Positions 56,621 through 62,000 of a stretch of DNA of 62,000 nt are shown here, piece by piece. The notes beneath the pieces are model-generated. The model saw only the letters and a program-made list of their open reading frames with translations. It was not told the DNA's origin and did not search any database. Position 1 is the stretch's first letter. Each line of letters begins with the position of its first letter. The DNA comes from Adiantum capillus-veneris (Eukaryota > Streptophyta > Polypodiopsida > Polypodiales > Pteridaceae), in assembly GCA_014529385.2 (NCBI GenBank), contig CM043947.1, forward strand, positions 125,743,891-125,805,890. Direction: 5' to 3'. A program made the translations under genes and the position numbers.

Positions 56621-57049
56621 TTATCGTTCATTGAAATTTCTTCCAAGTTCATGGTTGTTTGTGTCGTTTGCAAGACATATTCTATAATTTGATACATGCT
56701 TGATTTTGTCTCGTTCATTAATCTTTTCTCTTTCAAAGTAGTCATCCAAGGATGACAACCAAGAGAGAAGCATATGTGCATCCTTTCTTCCATCATAATT
56801 TACAAAAGTAAATGCCTTTTTAGAGATCTTATTTTATTTTGTCTTGGCTTGATCATCCAAAGTATGCTCAATCACTTTGATAAGCCGCTTGTCTTTGTTA
56901 TCATCGTCATGATGGCGTTTGTGGGAACTCTACTTTTGTAACTTCTCAAGCTTTTGTTGAAGGAGAGTACATGCAACACATTCCTTTTCAAGCCCTTCAA
57001 AAAGAACATCAATCTTTTGATCCATAACAAGAGAATCTTTGGTCGTCAT
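56621..57049 (-). pseudogene. Element G gag N-terminus
   Basis: Starts at ATG 57049: MTTKDSLVMDQKIDVLFEGL, then ECVACTLLQQKLEKLQK, a TAG stop (near 56930), HHDDDNKDKRLIKVIEHTLD, and in other frames LLSWLSSLDDYFERE and NERDKIKHVSNYRICLAND, up to the H insertion. It joins in order with 51067 leftward. A coiled-coil-like Leu/Glu/Lys pattern opens the protein. No LTR or primer site of G could be recognised further right. Confidence 0.75.
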
Positions 57050-58149
57050 AGTTGGTTAACTCAAGCAAAAGAAAAGTTAAAATATAGATGTAAATCCAAA
57101 ATATATGCAAGAGTTAAATTGCAAAAAGGAAAGAGACGATAAAATACAAATAAGATGATATTTGTGTGTGTTGAACGAGCCAACTTTTTTTCAAAAAGGT
57201 TCCCAGTGAATATGCAAAGCCTTTGAACAATCCAAAACGGTGGATAGAAGCTTGATATGATTGACTTTGAAGCTGATTTTCAACAATTTGTGGTTGTTTT
57301 TGAGAGTGTAAGCTATGCATAATTGTCTTTGTTGCTTTTTTTCAATTACTTACATCGTTTTCTTCAAAATAAGTTGCTCATAGTTAGATTGAAACTATTG
57401 AGATGAGGAAGCTTGTTGTTCTTGCATCTCTAGCAAAGAGGAAGCCTTCCAAAAGCGATCTTCTTACGAGTCTCCATGCCAATTTTGGCTTCCCAAAATC
57501 TTTCCAACACTTTCAATGCAACTTTGATTCATTAAATAAAATAAATTCAAAAAATTGATTGATTGAATAATCACAACACACAAAGAGAACAACATAAACA
57601 AGAATCAAAACACAAGACACTATACTGGTGGGTACCAACCATCCCCCTCAATCGATATTATTGAGTACTTGCCTTCTACTAATTTTATTCATCTCATGGA
57701 GCATGAAGTACAATAAGATAAATATATGAAAGATAAGAGAGGAAGAGCTTCAATCAAAAGAGTGTATACCATGATTAAGAGAGAAATTAGCATTAAAGAG
57801 GGCAAAATTGTATCTTCTATAGCTTTTCTTTGATGGAGATTCTGATGGTTCATTGGCTTCAAAAGGGAGGTAAAACACGAGGTTACCTGGTTAGAATTCT
57901 CTCAAAGCGATTGTCTTCCTTGTGAAGAGCCAAGAAGCCGATTCCTACTAGAAAAGTGTCATGGACATGAAAATGCGATTTGGGGATTCTCTTTCTCTCT
58001 TCATGCATGCACCCAAAAATAGAAGTGGTTGCTTTTCACTTAAGCTCTAAAAATAATAGGTAAAGGAGAGATCTATTTACCTTGTTTCTTTTGAATGTTT
58101 TTTCGGAGAATAAAACAGAAGAAAAATTGATAAAATGTCCAGAAGAAAA
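57050..58149. other. No gene recognised; possible leader of element G
   Basis: AT-rich sequence without recognisable domain, LTR end or primer site. Confidence 0.5.
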
Positions 58150-58558
58150 ACAGAAGAATAAAACTCTAGTAATAGTGATAACATGCCCATTTGCTTCATG
58201 GTGTTGAGTTCTGTCTTTAGTTGCACCTTCCTTGCCTTATTGTTGGTCACATCTAATAAGACAAAATTATTCCATGCCTCCTTAGGAGAATTGACATCTT
58301 GTAATTGCATGTATTCTCCTTAGTGATAGATAACCAATACATAACCTGATGTGCTCTCTGATTCTAATCCTTGAACACCTTCACCTCTTCAGGAGTATTA
58401 TTGTTCTCGAGCAACATTGGTGCATCTTCATGTTCACCTTCAATGCACTCCCAATAGAGACCCATTAAAAAATTGGTCTATTTGATCTTCCAAGCGTTGA
58501 AGTTTTGCTTGTCTAATTTCTCACTAATAATACCATTGATTCCATCATTGTTAGACAT
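58150..58558 (-). pseudogene. Ty1/copia Gag N-terminal relic
   Basis: Starts at ATG 58558 (MSNNDGINGIISEKLDKQNF), continuing NAWKIK and then a stop, NFLMGLYWECIEGEHEDAP, a further stop, and in another frame SPKEAWNNFVLLDVTNNKAR and KVQLKTELNTMKQ. These match the copia gag order KLxxxNFxxWK, then W..I.GE, then the S.KEAWxxL...LKxEL segment. Interrupted by two TAG stops and a frameshift, and truncated after the LKTEL motif. Confidence 0.83.
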
Positions 58559-58971
58559 GTTTGCAAAAAATTGACCACAATATGTGCATTTGGTGCATCA
58601 ACTTTCATAACTAATGTATAATAGTGTGAAGTGTTTTATTGTATATCACATAAATGAGGTTCTTGCTAAACCAAAATGGGAGATTTGTAGAAACTCAAAC
58701 CTTTTCATTCTTGCATACAAATGCACTCAAACTCTAGAGTAAAGGCCAAAACGTGCCCGAAACTGCAATCTGGCTCAAAAATTGGAGTTCAATAGACTAT
58801 ACAAAGCCTTGAGCTACATGATCTCCCACAAAAATTGTTGAAATCAAAGATCATTATAGACGCCTCCCAAAATCTCGGGGGTGAGTTTAGTACCAACACA
58901 CGAGGAGAGATAGAGAAGGAGAGAGCCCGAGTTCTTGCAAGTACAAGCGTACACAACCAAGAGAGCACATG
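58559..58971. other. No gene recognised
   Basis: Sequence upstream of the copia start on the minus strand; no LTR edge or primer site visible. Confidence 0.5.
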
Positions 58972-60214
58972 TTTTTTTTTCCCAAGAAAAATATCCTTCT
59001 ATTAGTTATTGAAACTGCCCATAGGGCTACAACCACCTCTTTAAGAGAGGGCTACAACAGTCATGACAGGGAGACCCTCCCAATGAAAAAATAGCATATG
59101 TACAATGAGGCTAAATCAAGACATGGGAGGAGGGAAAAGCCACATAGGTGGTTGGTAGTGCCATATGACCACACCCTGGCACATGGTGAAGAAAGGCCCA
59201 GGGCACCAAAGTCAAAGGAAAGCCTCTTTGCACTCCCGCATGCGATTGGAGCTACCTTGGAGTCTCTCAAACTGTCCTCTGAGAGTATGGATCAGCTCCA
59301 GCCAAAGATCCCGAATAGTCTTAACTAGTGGTATAGGGCGAGCCTCGAAGATGCGGAAGCAGCGGGCCCACCAGATGAACCAAAGTGTCAGGTCGTAGAT
59401 GAGCTCCCAACACTCCTCTCTCACTCTACACCATTCTTGTGGCGTACGCTCTGTAGCAGGCTGGAGTGTAGGTCGACCCCCCTGCATCACTATCATCCTG
59501 CTGGTGGAGGATAGCTCAAACTGAAGTGCCAGGCCCGTGAGAGTGGACCAAGCAAGTGCCCCCCAAGTGTATTGTAGAGTAGTGGAAAGAGCTAGCATCA
59601 GCCGAAGAACACAAAGCCAAACCTGCTTTGCCAAAAAACAGTCCCAAAGACAATGACGCTGACTCTCCACAAGATGGTCACAAGCTGCACATGTTGCCGA
59701 GAGACCACTATGTACAAGCCAACTCTCATCTGCTGTAGCTTGGTGTGCAACTAGCCACTGAAACAAAGTGATGCACTTAGGCTGTCTGGAGTCCCACAAC
59801 ATCTCCCAAAAAGCTGCCAAGAACTCAGCTGTGAGACCCTCCTCCTGCCAATGAGGGTTGCAGCAGGACGAGCCTCTCTCTGTGCCTCCAGTATGTGTCG
59901 TCCCAGTCGAACAGAGTATTGGAAGAAAGGGACACCTGGGTGGTCTGCTGAGGAGAAAGGGTCCCTCCAAAACCACTCTCCAGGATCCCATTGTACTCGT
60001 GCCAGTGGACAACTCTCCCAAGCCCACAGTCTCTAGTGGCCAGTTGTAAGAGCTGCTGGTGAGGGCGAGCTTTTTGAAATGGGGCCTCTAAATCCAAACC
60101 AATGGGCCTACCCTTACAAAATGTTCGTAAAGAGGTACGCACACTACTTGGGGCACCACCTTCTTTTGGGAGTGGAGAAGGAAACCAATCAAAATAACAC
60201 TTGCACTCACCCAC
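58972..60214 (-). mobile_element. LINE (non-LTR retrotransposon) 3' fragment
   Basis: A minus-strand, 5'-truncated element. It ends in a run of nine A (plus-strand T, 58972-58980), as expected for a LINE tail. The open frame 59212-60027 (271 codons) encodes the zinc-binding region that follows LINE reverse transcriptase (zf-RVT): EMLWDSRQPKCITLFQWLVA, then CAACDHLVESQRHCLWDCFL (Cys-Cys...His...Cys) and KQVWLCVLRLM. The upstream frame 59825-60214 overlaps it out of register, so a frameshift breaks ORF2. RT and endonuclease domains are missing. LINE proteins copy their RNA directly at a nicked chromosome site. Confidence 0.82.
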
Positions 60215-62000
60215 TCAAGCAACACACTTTGAAAACCCCCTTACTCTATATACACTTTGGACACTTGAACACCATCAACGATTATGCAACCGAATGCCGT
60301 GCATCAAAATGAAATATGCAATTTGTGGAATAGAATTCACCTTCTCCCCATAAGAAAACCCATAATACATCCAAACTCTTCCTCTCTCAAGCACTCATCA
60401 AAAAATCATGCGCACAAGACTTGCCTCTCAAACACACAAGAGAATCACTTACATCAAACTAACACACTTTGCATAGAGAGCTCATCTCCATCTATGAATG
60501 CCGTGACACAAATAAAATCACCATGAGAGGTAGCCACATGCATATGTAATGAAGCAAAAGAGAGTTGGAGTGAGAAATTTCTTTAGACCAATTGAATAAG
60601 TGTGGAGAAACAAACCAATGGTAAATTGAGAATAGAACACTTACTTGATTTCTCGCACACCTTTTAAGGGGAGGACAGACGTTGGCTAACCATCACGAAA
60701 TGCGACACTTGAAAGTTTTGAAGATGATTTCATGATCATTAACATAACCATGAGAGAGATCATGATGTATTTACAAGTTATTGAGGTGCTACAAATGATT
60801 TATTGGGTTGATGGAGTAAGAGATTGTAGAATGGAAAGAGTGGAGAATAGAGTTACACTTCCTCCAAGGAGGAGGGTTAGGAGGGAGGATGTGAAAGAGG
60901 GAGAGTTGGGGTTTTCTCTACTATTGATCAAGAAACAACATGAAGTTGAAAATATAGGTGTGTGTCCTTGAGTCTCTTCAAGGGGGCTATTTATAGTTGT
61001 GTAGGAGTGGGATTATGTTACACTTAATTAGAGTAAGTGATTAGACCTAATTAAGTGTCCTTTGACCACTCATTGAATATTGGACATAAAAGGGAATATT
61101 TATTCACCAAAAATATCATTTTAAACCGTGAAGGCTCCATAGGGGTGCATAATGTAGGTGGGCCCCACCATGAGGCCCTACGGGTGGCTTCAGCGAGGTA
61201 TCTCAACTTGTCTGTCTTGGCATTTAGAAAGCATCTTTAGGTTGGTCCCATCACATGCAAGTGACCTTGAACACTCATTGCTCTTCTAGAAGATGAGTAG
61301 GGGAAAAATAAGATCTCACCCTCTTGATTTACTTGATTTACAGTTCCCTTTTGCTACGAATCTGACAGATTTACACTATTTTGACCATAACTTTTTACCT
61401 ATAGCTCGGAATGACATGCTTCAAAAGGCAAAATTGACCTTCTCAACATGTTTGATATGAATTTGGACTATTCTTCACGCCCATGCACCAAGGAATTCGG
61501 TTTGGAAGGTCCACACTAGGCTAGGGAACCTTTTGCTTCCAAGTCTTCTTGTATGGGCCCTTTGCTTGTATGCATCCAAGGGGAATCATGCTTTTTCAAA
61601 AGGCTATGATGCTTAAACAAATAGAGGAGGGCCCAATATTATTTTCTTGTGAAAAGAATATACAATTGGAGTCTTTTTGAAAGGAGAGAAACTATATGTA
61701 TATTCTTAAGAGATATTGGGCCACCTATGTAGGGGGCATAGAAGACTTGTAGAGAGGGACCATAATCTTTGGTAAAGACAAGTGGAGAGTTGATTTCCAT
61801 GGGAATTTATCTATATGGGGTGGAAGATGGATATATTATTTTTATACTACTAATTCACAAGAGGTAAGAAAGTTTGGGGGTATATAGTTGGTTATTGTAT
61901 GCTTATTCTATTTACAAAGCAAAAAAGAAAAGGGTGGTAATATAAATATATGACTAAGGTGACATTTTTGGGAAGAGTATAATGTATGTGTCGCCACAAA
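60215..62000. other. No gene recognised
   Basis: No domain, LTR pair or RNA gene seen. An imperfect inverted repeat CACTTAATTAG...TAATTAAGTG lies at about 61021-61059. Part of an unrelated repeat may continue beyond the window. Confidence 0.5.

Noticed and set aside
59098-59398. Two plus-strand frames of 76-77 codons
   Set aside because: Antisense to the LINE zinc-binding region, without their own features.

Overview
The window is nuclear DNA from a land plant with a very repeat-rich genome. The evidence is nested Ty3/gypsy (chromovirus and Tat-type) and Ty1/copia retrotransposons, initiator-Met-tRNA primer sites, a LINE fragment, abundant (GT)n, (CT)n and (GA)n microsatellites, and two exons of a plant-type G3BP/NTF2-domain gene. 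A large-genome fern or similar non-seed plant would fit, but the species is inference. No rRNA gene, tRNA gene, CRISPR array or bacterial-type operon is visible. Almost all coding sequence belongs to mobile elements, and nearly all of these lie on the minus strand.

Layout. 1-16769 is a stack of nested gypsy elements. Chromovirus A (5' LTR 12801-13335, Met PBS 12788-12799, gag 12213-10640, pol broken at its protease) is split by a nearly intact Tat-type element T1 (1609-10352). Its pol continues at 1608-1 and runs off the window. A also carries an inverted solo LTR of its own family in its leader (12219-12731), and it sits in the LTR of an older relative B. Fragments D and C follow. 16770-25290 has a 2 x 455 bp tandem duplication, microsatellites and the first two coding exons of a minus-strand G3BP-like gene (19385-19829). 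No later exon is found to its left, so the gypsy stack may lie in its next intron.

25290-26363 holds a decayed copia tail. 26364-33996 is a non-coding LTR element, E (LARD type), with LTRs, PBS, PPT and near-matching target duplications but no gag-pol. 34002-38100 holds microsatellites, a plus-strand copia gag relic, a long inverted repeat and a small LTR/PBS relic. 38700-39911 is a decayed copia fragment abutting an old gypsy element G (39912-41616, 50360-51067, 56621-57049). G was split in its gag zinc knuckle by chromovirus F (41622-50359, TSD TCTTG) and again in gag by short-LTR element H (51068-56620, TSD TTATC). 58150-58558 is a copia gag start, 58972-60214 a LINE 3' fragment, and 60215-62000 is unassigned.

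How it fits together. The retrotransposon genes follow the usual scheme: Gag packages RNA, and PR-RT-RNase H-IN copy it and integrate the DNA. Only T1 is close to complete; one in-frame stop and one frameshift separate it from a continuous polyprotein. E and H lack enzymes and would have depended on other elements. The most unusual points are a second copy of T1's polypurine tract inside its gag-pol, the head-to-head LTR palindrome in A, and the two enzyme-free LTR elements.
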